A stretch of 17,394 nt of DNA. It comes from DASTGO01 sp035719045. GTDB lineage: Bacteria; Actinomycetota; Actinomycetes; Actinomycetales; Kineosporiaceae. The stretch is taken from positions 1 to 17,394 of the forward strand of contig DASTGO010000462.1 in assembly GCA_035719045.1 (NCBI GenBank). The letters are read 5' to 3'. The stretch's first letter is position 1, and each line of letters opens with the position of its first letter. The notes below the pieces were generated by a model. It was not told the DNA's origin and made no database searches. It saw nothing but the letters and a program-made list of their open reading frames with translations. This document shows positions 6,715-13,686 of this stretch, in pieces. The position numbers and the translations under genes were made by a program.

Positions 6715-7487
6715 GCCAGTTGCGGATGCTCCTGCCGGGCACCGCCGTCGTCGGTGACCTGCGGGCGGGCCGGGCCGACGCGGTGCAGGCGCTGGCCGAC
6801 CTGTACGCCTACCCGGTCCCGGTCCCGGTCACGGGCTGGGTGCGGGCGTCCCTGGTGTCCACCCTCGACGGCGCGGTGGCCGGTGCGGACGGGCGGGCCG
6901 GCTCGATCGCCACCGCCCCCGACCGCGCGGTGTCCGGCGTCCTGCGCGGGCTGGCCGACGTGATCCTGGTCGGCGCCGGGACGGTCCGGGCCGAGGGCTA
7001 CCGGCTCCCGGCGGCGGATCCGGACTTCGCCGAGCGCCGGGCCGCGGCCGGTCAGGCACCGGCGCCTCGGCTGGCGATCGTCACGGTCAGCGGGGACCTC
7101 GGCAACGCCGGCGCGGATCTCGGCGGCCCCGACGGCCCGTACCTGGTCACCACGGCCGGCGCACAACTGGACCGGCTGCGCGCCCTGGCCGGCGCCGACC
7201 GGGTGCTGGTCGCCGGGGAGGACCGCGTCGACCCGCGGCTGGCGGTCGCCCACCTCGCCGCCCGCGGGCTGCGCCGGATCCTGCTGGAGGGCGGCCCGCA
7301 CCTGCTCGGCGATGTCCTCGCCGCGGACTGCCTGGACGAGATCTGCCTGGCCCACAGCCCCCTGCTGACCGGCGGCGGCGCCCTGCGCGGGGCCGTCGGC
7401 AGTGGGACGGCGCTGCGGTTGCGGCCGGCCCACCTGGTCGAGTGCGAGGCCACCCTGCTCGGCCGCTGGCTCGTGCACAGGCCATGA
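6711..7487 (+). CDS. RibD C-terminal-domain reductase (pyrimidine/dihydrofolate-reductase-like)
   Basis: A 258-residue NADPH-dependent reductase of the RibD-C fold, the fold shared by riboflavin pyrimidine reductase and dihydrofolate reductase. Motifs: VRASLVSTLDGAVAG at 44-58 (strand 1 and substrate loop), ADVILVGAGTVRAEGY at 82-97 (NADPH site), and RRILLEGGPHLLGDVLAA at 188-205 (cofactor glycine loop). There is no N-terminal deaminase domain, so it is not a full RibD. It resembles the M. tuberculosis Rv2671 type, for which I recall reported dihydrofolate reductase activity. That function here is inference. It is the third gene of the treZ-sufE operon by ATGA overlap. The same region later carries msrB, hemQ and hemY, as around Rv2671-Rv2677c. 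Confidence 0.9.
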   Translation: MSQLRMLLPGTAVVGDLRAGRADAVQALADLYAYPVPVPVTGWVRASLVSTLDGAVAGADGRAGSIATAPDRAVSGVLRGLADVILVGAGTVRAEGYRLPAADPDFAERRAAAGQAPAPRLAIVTVSGDLGNAGADLGGPDGPYLVTTAGAQLDRLRALAGADRVLVAGEDRVDPRLAVAHLAARGLRRILLEGGPHLLGDVLAADCLDEICLAHSPLLTGGGALRGAVGSGTALRLRPAHLVECEATLLGRWLVHRP

Positions 7488-7819
7488 CGGCGCGCTACCA
7501 GGAGTGGCCGGGGATGCGGCGACAGTCACCCGAACGGCCGTGTCCTGCACCACAGTCCGCCCGGTTCGGCCGATGCGCTGGCCCGGACCGGACGGCAGAT
7601 GTGACGATGGCGCCCGTTGTGGCGACGGGGGCGGGTGTGTCCGGGGGCGCCGGACCCGCGGAACCGGCCTCCGGACAACGGGCCGGTGCGGCACCACCAC
7701 CCGGTGGCAGCCGTGTGAGCCGTGAGCAGAGCGGGGTGGACAGGGGCGTGTCTGGGGTGGATGACGACGGGCGGTCCCGGCCGGGTCCGGACGTGGACCC
7801 GACCCGGGGGGCGGCGTGA
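7484..7819 (+). CDS. Doubtful 111-aa ORF bridging the reductase and GT4 genes
   Basis: This ORF starts with ATGA overlapping the reductase stop and ends with GTGA overlapping the GT4 start, which is just what a translationally coupled gene would do. Against it, about a quarter of codons end in A or T, far more than in neighbours, and the product is a low-complexity Gly/Pro/Arg/Ala chain with no fold or motif (starts MTARYQEWPGMRRQS, ends DVDPTRGAA). If it is not a gene, the 328 bp at 7488-7815 are non-coding and contain only a GGGTCC/GGACCC hairpin at 7783-7800 and no convincing promoter. I lean to non-coding or decayed sequence. Confidence 0.25.
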   Translation: MTARYQEWPGMRRQSPERPCPAPQSARFGRCAGPDRTADVTMAPVVATGAGVSGGAGPAEPASGQRAGAAPPPGGSRVSREQSGVDRGVSGVDDDGRSRPGPDVDPTRGAA

Positions 7820-9048
7820 GGATCCTCCACGTCAGTGACGCGTACCTGCCCAAGCAGGGCGGGATCGAGGTCCAGGTGCACGACCTGGCCACCCGCCAGG
7901 CCGAGGCGGGCCACGAGGTCACCGTGCTCACCTGCGCCCCGGAACACCGTGCCGGCACCAACCGCTCCACCGACGCCGTACCCGACGCCGCGACGACCAG
8001 GGTGCACGCTCCGGCGGGTGCGCGCGCCGTTCCCGGCGTCGGCGGGCGGGAGGGGTCCGGGGACGCCGCCGACGGGACCGAGCCGGAGCCGCAGGTCCGG
8101 GTCCGGCGGGTCCGGGTGCCCTGGGGACGGATCCGGCGGACCAACACGACGCTGCGCCGGCTGATCCGGGACGAGCAGGTGGAGGTCGTGCACGCCCACC
8201 TGTCGGTGCTTTCCCCGCTGTCGATCCTCGCGGTCCGCACCGCGGCGAAGGACGGCGTCCCCGTGGTGGCGACCCTGCACTCCCTGTGGTGGTTCGCCAC
8301 CCCGCTCTACGCGATCGCCGACCTCGTCGTGCGCTGGTCGCACTGGCCCGTGCAGTGGACGGCGGTCAGCGAGCTGGCCGCGGAGCCGATGCGGGGCGTG
8401 CTGCGCGGCCGGGCCGAGGTGAGCATCCTGCCCAACGGGATCGACCCCGGCGCCTGGCTGGTCGAGCCGCAGCCCCGCGAGGCCGACGACGTCCTCGTCG
8501 TCACCGTGATGCGGCTGGCGGCCCGCAAGCGCCCCCGGGCCCTGCTGAAGGCCTTCCGTCAGGCGCTGGACCAGCTGCCCGCCGGCATCCGGCTGCGGCT
8601 GGTGGTGATCGGGGACGGCCCGCTGCGCCCGAAGCTGGAGCGGGACGTCGCCCGGCTGCGGCTGACCGGGCAGGTCGAACTGCGCGGCGCCCAGCGGCGG
8701 GACCAGATCCGCGAGCTGTACCGGCGGGCCGACCTGTACATCGCCCCCGCCGTGCTGGAGTCGTTCGGGATCGCCGCCCTGGAGGCCCGCAGCGCCGGAC
8801 TGCCGGTGATCGCCCGCGCCCAGACCGGGATCGCCGACTTCATCCGGCACCGCGAGCACGGCCTGCTGGCCCGCGACGACGCGGGCCTGGCCGCCGCGCT
8901 GGCCGAACTCGCGACGACGCCGCAGCAGCGGGCCCGGATGTCGGCGACCAGCCGCGCCACCGCCCCGGAGTGGGGCTGGGGCGAGGTGCTGCAGCGCTGC
9001 GACCTGGCGTACAAGGTCGCCCACGAGGTCAGCGGCACCCGCCGCTGA
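7816..9048 (+). CDS. Glycosyltransferase family 4 (GT-B fold)
   Basis: A 410-residue retaining glycosyltransferase of the GT4 type, acting at the cytoplasmic face on an unknown acceptor. N-terminal half: MRILHVSDAYLPKQGGIEVQV (glycine loop GGIE at 15-18), DEQVEVVHAHLSVLSP around 119-133 and THE-like TLHSLWW at 153-159. C-terminal Rossmann half: SILPNGIDPG (203-212), VVTVMRLAARKRP (228-240), VVIGDGPLR (263-271) and the EX7E motif with Glu315 and Glu323 in LESFGIAALE. Residues 45-95 form a disordered, Gly/Ala/Asp-rich insertion in the first domain. GTG at 7816 gives the typical start. There is no strong Shine-Dalgarno, only a G-run. Donor and product cannot be told. Phosphatidylinositol mannoside, surface glycan or mycothiol-like roles are all conceivable. 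Confidence 0.9.
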   Translation: MRILHVSDAYLPKQGGIEVQVHDLATRQAEAGHEVTVLTCAPEHRAGTNRSTDAVPDAATTRVHAPAGARAVPGVGGREGSGDAADGTEPEPQVRVRRVRVPWGRIRRTNTTLRRLIRDEQVEVVHAHLSVLSPLSILAVRTAAKDGVPVVATLHSLWWFATPLYAIADLVVRWSHWPVQWTAVSELAAEPMRGVLRGRAEVSILPNGIDPGAWLVEPQPREADDVLVVTVMRLAARKRPRALLKAFRQALDQLPAGIRLRLVVIGDGPLRPKLERDVARLRLTGQVELRGAQRRDQIRELYRRADLYIAPAVLESFGIAALEARSAGLPVIARAQTGIADFIRHREHGLLARDDAGLAAALAELATTPQQRARMSATSRATAPEWGWGEVLQRCDLAYKVAHEVSGTRR

Positions 9049-9080
9049 CCCGCGGCCGGCCGTCCCGCCGCGACCGGCCC

Positions 9081-9108
9081 ACAGCCGCAACAGCTACAGC
9101 CGCAACAG
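9081..9108. repeat. 13-bp direct repeat across the hydrolase stop
   Basis: ACAGCCGCAACAG occurs at 9081-9093 and 9096-9108, separated by CT. The second copy is the last codons of the minus-strand hydrolase and the first lies just after its stop. Confidence 0.85.
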
Positions 9109-10341
9109 GAAGCGGGCGACGGCGGTGTCCCACTGGTCGGGGTCGACGTTCCACTCCTTGGTGTGCCGCGCCCCCGGGACGTCGAGGTAGGTGACCAGGT
9201 CCGGGCGGGCGGCGGCCAGCCGGCGGGACGGACCGGACGGGACGAACTCGTCGTCGTCGCTGTGCACCAGCAGGATCGGCAGCTGCAACTCCTCGGCGCG
9301 ACGCACCCAGTCCAGCCGGTCCAGCAGGACCGGAGCGTCCACGCCCGCCAGCCGCCAGGCCTGGCTGTGCCCGAGCATCGCCTGAGACAGCCGCCCGATC
9401 CCGCCCGGCACCCGGTTCACCCGGGCGTGGTGGTCCAGCACGTCGCGCCAGTCCAGGACCGGGGAGTCCAGGACGACCGCACGCACCCGGTCCGACAGCC
9501 AGGACCGGGACATCAGCTGCAGCACGATCGCGCCGCCCATCGACCAGCCGGCCAGGACCACATCCCGGGCCCCGTGCTCGACCGCGTGGAGCACCGCCGC
9601 CTCGACGTCCAGCCACTCGCAGTCCCCGAGGTGGTAGCGCCCGCCCCGGCTGCGGACCGCGCCGGCATCGTTGCGGTAGCTGACCACGAGGGCGGGGAAC
9701 CCGAGCCGGTGCAGCACCGGGATCGCGCGCAGGCACTCCTCCCGGGTGGCCCCGCGACCGTGCACCAGGATCGCCCAGGTGTCCCGCGCCGGGACCCCGC
9801 CCGAGGGCGGGAGGAACCAGGTGGGCAGCGGCCCGTCCCCGGTGTCCAGGTCGATGTCGGAGTACGCCAGGCCCAGGGCCGACGTGGGTGTCCCGGCGTA
9901 GAAGTACTGGTTCCACCGGGCCGGACCCTCGCGCAGCCTCCCGGAGTCGATACCGAGCACCCGCCGGGTGACGGTCCCCGCGACGTCGTCGTGGTCGATC
10001 ACCTCGCCGAGCCGGGCATGTCCTCCGCCGCGCTCCAGCCACAGGCCGTACCGCCCGGGCGCGACCGTCTCAGGTGTGGCCCGCAGGGTGACCGTCCCCG
10101 CCCCGACCCCCAGCACGTGGACGTCGTCGGGGCGCTCGGCATCCGGCGACACCACCCGTCGCGCCAGATACGTCGCGGCCGCCGACACGGCCGCCCCTGC
10201 CAGCAGGGACGCCGCCGCCCCGGCCATCGCCCCGCGGACCAGACCGCGTCGCACCGCTGCGGATCCCACGAGCCCTCCTCGCCCGGGCCCGTCCGGTGCC
10301 CACCGGACCGGTCGCCCCTCGTCCTGTCCCCCCACGGCCAT
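9094..10341 (-). CDS. Membrane-anchored alpha/beta hydrolase
   Basis: A 415-residue serine hydrolase. A hydrophobic span at about 38-60 (AGAAASLLAGAAVSAAATYLA) should anchor it, leaving the catalytic part outside or at the membrane. After a beta-rich region (70-180), the fold begins with WAILVHGRGATREE (HGRG at 194-197, oxyanion loop). The nucleophile is Ser267 in GWSMGG, the acid is probably Asp364 in HSDDDEFVP, and the base is His393 in GARHTKEW. The open frame runs to 11937, but that part overlaps the opposite glycosyltransferase and is a shadow. ATG at 10341 is preferred as it follows CACAAT by 6 nt. It is convergent with GT4 and divergent from GT39. The substrate is unknown; the FrsA/BAAT-like layout suggests an esterase or peptidase-like role. 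Confidence 0.88.
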   Translation of the reverse strand: MAVGGQDEGRPVRWAPDGPGRGGLVGSAAVRRGLVRGAMAGAAASLLAGAAVSAAATYLARRVVSPDAERPDDVHVLGVGAGTVTLRATPETVAPGRYGLWLERGGGHARLGEVIDHDDVAGTVTRRVLGIDSGRLREGPARWNQYFYAGTPTSALGLAYSDIDLDTGDGPLPTWFLPPSGGVPARDTWAILVHGRGATREECLRAIPVLHRLGFPALVVSYRNDAGAVRSRGGRYHLGDCEWLDVEAAVLHAVEHGARDVVLAGWSMGGAIVLQLMSRSWLSDRVRAVVLDSPVLDWRDVLDHHARVNRVPGGIGRLSQAMLGHSQAWRLAGVDAPVLLDRLDWVRRAEELQLPILLVHSDDDEFVPSGPSRRLAAARPDLVTYLDVPGARHTKEWNVDPDQWDTAVARFLLRL

Positions 10342-10347
10342 GCTGCG

Positions 10348-10353
10348 ATTGTG
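10348..10353 (-). promoter_or_regulatory. -10-like box of the hydrolase gene
   Basis: On the minus strand this reads CACAAT, 6 nt before the ATG at 10341. It belongs to a 63-bp divergent region with the GT39 gene. Confidence 0.4.
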
Positions 10354-10392
10354 CCGACCCGTCCGCCCACCAGCCACGCCGGGCCCGCCGGA

Positions 10393-10398
10393 TACCGT
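10393..10398 (+). promoter_or_regulatory. -10 box of the GT39 gene
   Basis: TACCGT ends 6 nt before the GTG at 10405 and decides that start in a very long open frame. Confidence 0.5.
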
Positions 10399-10404
10399 TC
10401 CCCC

Positions 10405-11949
10405 GTGGCCGCTCCCGCGCCTGTGCCGTCCCCGCCGGACCACCCGGCACCCGTGCCGTCCGCCGAGGAGCCCCCGGACCCGGTGCCGCCGGTCGCCTGG
10501 CGCCCGCTGACGGTGCTGGTGGGCACGCAGGTGGCGGTGCTGGTCGCCCTGGCCGGCCGGTACGGCTTCCACCGCGACGAGCTCTACTTCCTCGCCTGCG
10601 GACGGCGGCTGGCCTGGGGATACCCCGATCAGCCGCCGCTCACCCCCGCCCTCGCCCGGCTCGCCGACCTGGTGGCACCGGGCTCGCTGGTCGCGCTGCG
10701 GCTGCCCGCCGTCCTGGCCGCCGCCGCGGTGACCCTGCTGGCGGGGCTGCTGGCCCGGGAGTTCGGAGGGGGCCGGACGGCGCAACTGCTGACCGCCCTG
10801 ACCGTCGGCAGCGCCCCCTTCGTGTTGGTGTCCGGACACGGCCTGTTCACCTCGACCCCGGATGTCGCGTTCGGCGTCGCGATCGTCTGGCTGGCCGTCC
10901 GGGCGCTGCGGACCGGATGGCAGCCGCTGTGGGCCGTGGCCGGGGTGGTGACCGGGATCGCCCTGCTCAACAAGCAGTTGCCGGCCTTCCTGGTGGCGGC
11001 TCTGCTGGCCGGGGCCCTGCTCACCCCCGCCGCGCGTCCGGTGCTGCGCTCGCGCTGGTTGTGGGCGGGAGCGCTGTCCGCCACCGTGCTGTGGGCGCCG
11101 GTACTGCTGTGGCAGGCCCGCCACGGCTGGCCGCAGCTGGAACTGGCCCGCCAGATCCGCGCCGAGTACGGCACGCCCGGTCAGCGGATCGCCTTCGTCG
11201 CCGGACAGTTCCTCATCTATGGACCGGTCGGTGGCTACCTGTGGGTGACGGGACTGCGCCGGCTGTGGCGGGACCGTGACCGGCCGGTGTTCCGGGTCCT
11301 GCCCTGGGCCTGGCTGGCCCTGCTGGCCTTCTACGCGGCCTCCGGAGGCCAGCTGTACTACCCGGCGGCCGTCTACCCCGCCCTGATCGCCGCCGGAGCG
11401 GTGGCCGTGGAGCGGTACCGGCGCCGGACCCGGACCACGGCACTGCTCGCGCTGAGCGCCTCGGCACTGCTGTTCCCCGCGATGCTGCCGGTCCTCCCGG
11501 CGACCACCCTGGCCACGACGCCGTGGTCCGGGCCGGCCGAGCAGCAGCGGGAGATGGTCGGCTGGCCGCAGTTCGTCGACCAGGTGGCCGTCGCGTACCG
11601 GTCCGTCCCCGCCGCCCGGCGGGCGCAGACGGTGCTGTTCACGTCGAACTACGGCGAGGCCGGGGCGATCGACCAGCTCGGCGGCTCCCGGGGGCTGCCG
11701 CACGCCTACAGCGGGATCAACGGCTACGGCCTGTGGGGACCGCCGCAGGCCCCGGCGGACGCCCCGGTCGTCGTGGTCGCCGAGGGCGGACCGCCCGACC
11801 CGCGGGTGTTCACCGGTTGTGGCCCCGGCGAGCGGGTCCGCGGACCGGTGCCCAACGAGGAGACCACCTGGGCCGCGATCCACGTCTGCACCGGGGTCCG
11901 CGGGAGCTGGGAGCAGGTCTGGCCCCTGCTGGTTCACCTGTCCAGCTGA
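10405..11949 (+). CDS. GT39/PMT-type integral membrane glycosyltransferase
   Basis: A 514-residue polytopic protein of the ArnT/protein-mannosyltransferase (PMT_2) kind, which transfers a sugar from a polyprenyl-phosphate donor on the outer face of the membrane. After a Pro-rich N-terminus (1-30) and a first span (36-52) comes GFHRDELYF, with the acidic pair Asp58-Glu59 in the first external loop, then YPDQPPLTP (73-81), both hallmarks. Many hydrophobic spans follow (for example 99-118, 126-143, 155-167, 174-188, then to about residue 370). A soluble C-terminal domain contains TSNYGEAGAID and PHAYSGINGYGLWG. The GTG at 10405 is supported by a -10 box; the longer frame is shadow. The acceptor (protein, lipid or glycan) is unknown. 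Confidence 0.9.
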   Translation: MAAPAPVPSPPDHPAPVPSAEEPPDPVPPVAWRPLTVLVGTQVAVLVALAGRYGFHRDELYFLACGRRLAWGYPDQPPLTPALARLADLVAPGSLVALRLPAVLAAAAVTLLAGLLAREFGGGRTAQLLTALTVGSAPFVLVSGHGLFTSTPDVAFGVAIVWLAVRALRTGWQPLWAVAGVVTGIALLNKQLPAFLVAALLAGALLTPAARPVLRSRWLWAGALSATVLWAPVLLWQARHGWPQLELARQIRAEYGTPGQRIAFVAGQFLIYGPVGGYLWVTGLRRLWRDRDRPVFRVLPWAWLALLAFYAASGGQLYYPAAVYPALIAAGAVAVERYRRRTRTTALLALSASALLFPAMLPVLPATTLATTPWSGPAEQQREMVGWPQFVDQVAVAYRSVPAARRAQTVLFTSNYGEAGAIDQLGGSRGLPHAYSGINGYGLWGPPQAPADAPVVVVAEGGPPDPRVFTGCGPGERVRGPVPNEETTWAAIHVCTGVRGSWEQVWPLLVHLSS

Positions 11950-11989
11950 TCCGGCCGTCCGGGTGATCCGGCCGTCCGGGTGATCCGGG
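11947..11989. repeat. 17-bp tandem repeat starting at the GT39 stop codon
   Basis: TGATCCGGCCGTCCGGG occurs at 11947-11963 and 11964-11980, with a partial third copy to 11989. The first TGA is the actual stop codon of the GT39 gene. Confidence 0.9.
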
Positions 11990-12052
11990 CGAACCGAGCC
12001 GGACCGCCCACCGCACCGCCGGACGTCCCGCCGAAGATCGGGCCCGGAGCTC

Positions 12053-12058
12053 TAAGGT
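12053..12058 (+). promoter_or_regulatory. -10 box of the Usp-like gene
   Basis: TAAGGT lies 38 nt before the GTG at 12097, so this message would have a leader of about 30 nt carrying a GGGAG Shine-Dalgarno at 12087-12091, 5 nt before the start. Confidence 0.45.
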
Positions 12059-12096
12059 GGTGGCGCCCAGTTCCGCCGCACCCGCCGGGAGTCGCC

Positions 12097-12573
12097 GTGA
12101 CCGCCTCCATCGTCGTTCTCACCGAGCAGGCCCTCGGCAGCGACGACGCGGCCCGGCTGGTCGGGCTGCATGCCGAGGACCACCCACGGTTCCGGGTCCT
12201 CGTCCCGGCGGACTCCCGCTCCAACCTGCTCGCCGACGTCCTGGACCATCTGAGCCTGCTGGAGCTGCGACAGGCCCTGGAGGTCGTGCGCGGTCACGGG
12301 AACGGCGACCGGGACAGCGCCGAGAAGGCCCTGGCCGTCTCCCTGGAACAGCTGCAGGCCGCCGGGGCCGTTGCCGAGGGCCGGATCGTCGGCGGCGACC
12401 CGGTGGCCGCGGTGGCCGCCGAACTGGAACGTGACACGGCCGACGAACTGGTCGTGGTGACCCGCCCGCACGCCGTGGAGGACACCTTCCACACCGACTG
12501 GGCGTCCCGGGCCCGCGAGCAGCTCGGACTGCCCGTGCTGCACGTCTACGCCGGATCGAACTGGCTCGGCTGA
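12097..12573 (+). CDS. Usp-like alpha/beta protein of unknown function
   Basis: A 158-residue cytosolic protein resembling a single universal-stress-protein domain. It begins ASIVVLTEQALGSDDAARLV, has an intermediate RFRVLVPADSRSNLLADVLDHLS, and ends ADELVVVTRPHAVEDTFHTDWASRAREQLGLPVLHVYAG, which occupies the place of the Usp nucleotide loop. The canonical G-x2-G-x9-G-S/T ATP motif is absent, replaced by RPHAVEDTFHTDWAS, so it may not bind ATP in the usual way. The start is fixed by GGGAG 5 nt before GTG. Its 3' end is part of a 28-bp duplication. It converges on a membrane-protein gene across a strong terminator. The precise family is uncertain. Confidence 0.8.
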   Translation: MTASIVVLTEQALGSDDAARLVGLHAEDHPRFRVLVPADSRSNLLADVLDHLSLLELRQALEVVRGHGNGDRDSAEKALAVSLEQLQAAGAVAEGRIVGGDPVAAVAAELERDTADELVVVTRPHAVEDTFHTDWASRAREQLGLPVLHVYAGSNWLG

Positions 12574-12614
12574 CCACCCGACCGCTCTCGAACCGGGCTG
12601 ACCACCCGGCCGCT
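12568..12614. repeat. 28-bp-period duplication across the Usp-like stop codon
   Basis: GGCTGACCACCCGACCGCT (12568-12586) recurs at 12596-12614 with one mismatch. The first copy contains the TGA stop of the gene. A second short repeat, CTGCAGGCCGG, lies at 12613-12623 and 12651-12661. Confidence 0.85.
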
Positions 12615-12684
12615 GCAGGCCGGGCCCGTCCGCATCAGCCGGACCGGCCCCTGCAGGCCGGATCCCCACCGTTCCGAGGCAAAC

Positions 12685-12721
12685 GACGATCCCGGCCGGA
12701 GCAGCTCCGGCCGGGATCGTC
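12685..12721. terminator. Bidirectional terminator, 18-bp perfect inverted repeat
   Basis: GACGATCCCGGCCGGAGC (12685-12702) and its exact reverse complement (12704-12721) flank a single A. In RNA this gives about 16 pairs with a 5-nt loop. It sits between the convergent Usp-like gene (stop at 12573) and the membrane-protein gene (stop at 12730), so it should terminate both. Confidence 0.85.
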
Positions 12722-12729
12722 ACGCCTGA

Positions 12730-13482
12730 TCAGGGTTCGGGATCGACCAGGGTCTTCCAGCCGAAGGCGAACAGCAGGAACGCCCCGAGCAGGGAGAGCC
12801 CGCTGAGCGCCGGCGGCGCCTCGACCCGGAGGGTCTCCAACCCCAGCCACACGGCGAGCACCATGAGCATCATGGCGACGCCCGAGGTGGCCCGCTGCGG
12901 CACCGCGTGGGTGACGAGCTTCGCCTGCTGGATCACCGTCCGAGCCGTCGGCGTCGCGGTCGCGATGACCAGCGTGCCAGGCTCGGACTCGCCGACCACC
13001 TGACTCTCGCCGCCGGTGCGCTCGGCGATGCTGTCCGCGATCCGGCGTTCCATCCGCTCGGCTTTCTCCTTGCGGATGCCCTGGACCACGAAGGTCAACC
13101 CCTGACCCGCCAGGAACAGCGCCGCGAGCAACGCGGGCACCCGGAGGTCACCGGGCGTGGTGGAGGACGCCTGATCGGCCACGCCGAGCAGAACACCGAA
13201 GATGATGAGGCCTACCCCAAGGACCGACACACCCGTCACCCTACCGATCGTGGCATTTCCGCGCGCCTGGTTACGGACAGCATCATTCTCGCGGATCGGA
13301 CGACCCCACAGTGCACCTGCAAGATCCGTTCGAACCCGGGACCGCCAGGATGGCAGGTCTTCGTGGAGACCTTCCGGAAGCACCGGTGGCGGCGGGTCGA
13401 CCAGATGAAGATCACCATGACCTGCGGGCACGTCGGCTCCGTAGGGTTGGTCCTCCGAACGCCGTGGAGGTTCCGAGGTCAT
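12730..13482 (-). CDS. Four-span membrane protein of unknown function
   Basis: A 250-residue protein I do not recognise. The N-terminal 80 residues are polar and Pro-rich. Four hydrophobic spans follow: about 83-103 (TGVSVLGVGLIIFGVLLG), 114-136 (RVPALLAALFLAGQGLTFVV), 198-217 (ATSGVAMMLMVLAVWLGLE) and 225-245 (ALSGLSLLGAFLLFAFGW). Between spans 2 and 3 is a charged segment of about 60 residues (KEKAERMERRIADSIAERTGG, then a beta-like stretch), likely cytosolic along with the N-terminus. ATG at 13482 has GGGAG on the minus strand at 13488-13492, 5 nt away. It is divergent from msrB and shares a regulatory gap with it. Codon use is a little less GC-extreme than in its neighbours. Confidence 0.82.
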   Translation of the reverse strand: MTSEPPRRSEDQPYGADVPAGHGDLHLVDPPPPVLPEGLHEDLPSWRSRVRTDLAGALWGRPIRENDAVRNQARGNATIGRVTGVSVLGVGLIIFGVLLGVADQASSTTPGDLRVPALLAALFLAGQGLTFVVQGIRKEKAERMERRIADSIAERTGGESQVVGESEPGTLVIATATPTARTVIQQAKLVTHAVPQRATSGVAMMLMVLAVWLGLETLRVEAPPALSGLSLLGAFLLFAFGWKTLVDPEP

Positions 13483-13514
13483 GGCGGCTCCCAGGTGTAG
13501 CTCAGTGCACTGTC

Positions 13515-13565
13515 GGGATCATGGTACTCAACGTAGCCTCTAACGGACGATCGGTGCATGATCCC
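13515..13565. promoter_or_regulatory. 9-bp inverted repeat in the divergent msrB/membrane-protein gap
   Basis: GGGATCATG (13515-13523) and CATGATCCC (13557-13565) are exact inverted arms 33 nt apart, in the 206-bp gap between divergent genes. The spacing would suit a looped or paired operator for both promoters, or a large hairpin. No known binding consensus is matched. Confidence 0.4.
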
Positions 13566-13566
13566 T

Positions 13567-13594
13567 TTGTCGGGAACGTCACGTGTCGCATTGT
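13567..13594 (+). promoter_or_regulatory. Candidate msrB promoter
   Basis: TTGTCG (13567-13572) and CATTGT (13589-13594) are 16 nt apart. The transcription start would be near 13601, leaving a leader of almost 90 nt. The -35 begins directly after the right arm of the inverted repeat. Confidence 0.35.
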
Positions 13595-13632
13595 GGTTGG
13601 CCCTGAGGACCGCGCGTGTCCACCAGGACGAA

Positions 13633-13686
13633 CGCCACCGCGTGGCGAACACTTTCAGTGTGCACCCGATGACCTACTGAGGAGAA
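13633..13686 (+). promoter_or_regulatory. Two small hairpins and Shine-Dalgarno in the msrB leader
   Basis: CGCCAC/GTGGCG (13633-13638 and 13642-13647) and ACACT/AGTGT (13649-13653 and 13657-13661) are consecutive short hairpins with 3-nt loops. They are followed by the Shine-Dalgarno GAGGAGAA (13679-13686), which fixes the GTG at 13689. Confidence 0.45.

Noticed and set aside
3782..8300. Two very long minus-strand open frames (781 and 794 codons) antisense to treZ, sufE, the reductase and part of the GT4 gene
   Set aside because: They are Gly/Arg/His-rich shadows with no motifs, and the plus strand carries well-recognised genes throughout.
9094..11937. A 947-codon open frame on the minus strand and a 928-codon open frame on the plus strand covering the same DNA
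   Set aside because: Only the parts 9094-10341 (minus, hydrolase) and 10405-11949 (plus, GT39) have protein motifs. The rest is mirror reading of the opposite gene, an effect of very high third-position GC.
13492..13530. tRNA-like opening GGTGTAGCTCAGT
   Set aside because: The D-stem partner, anticodon stem, TTC loop and acceptor pairing are all missing in the following 70 nt.
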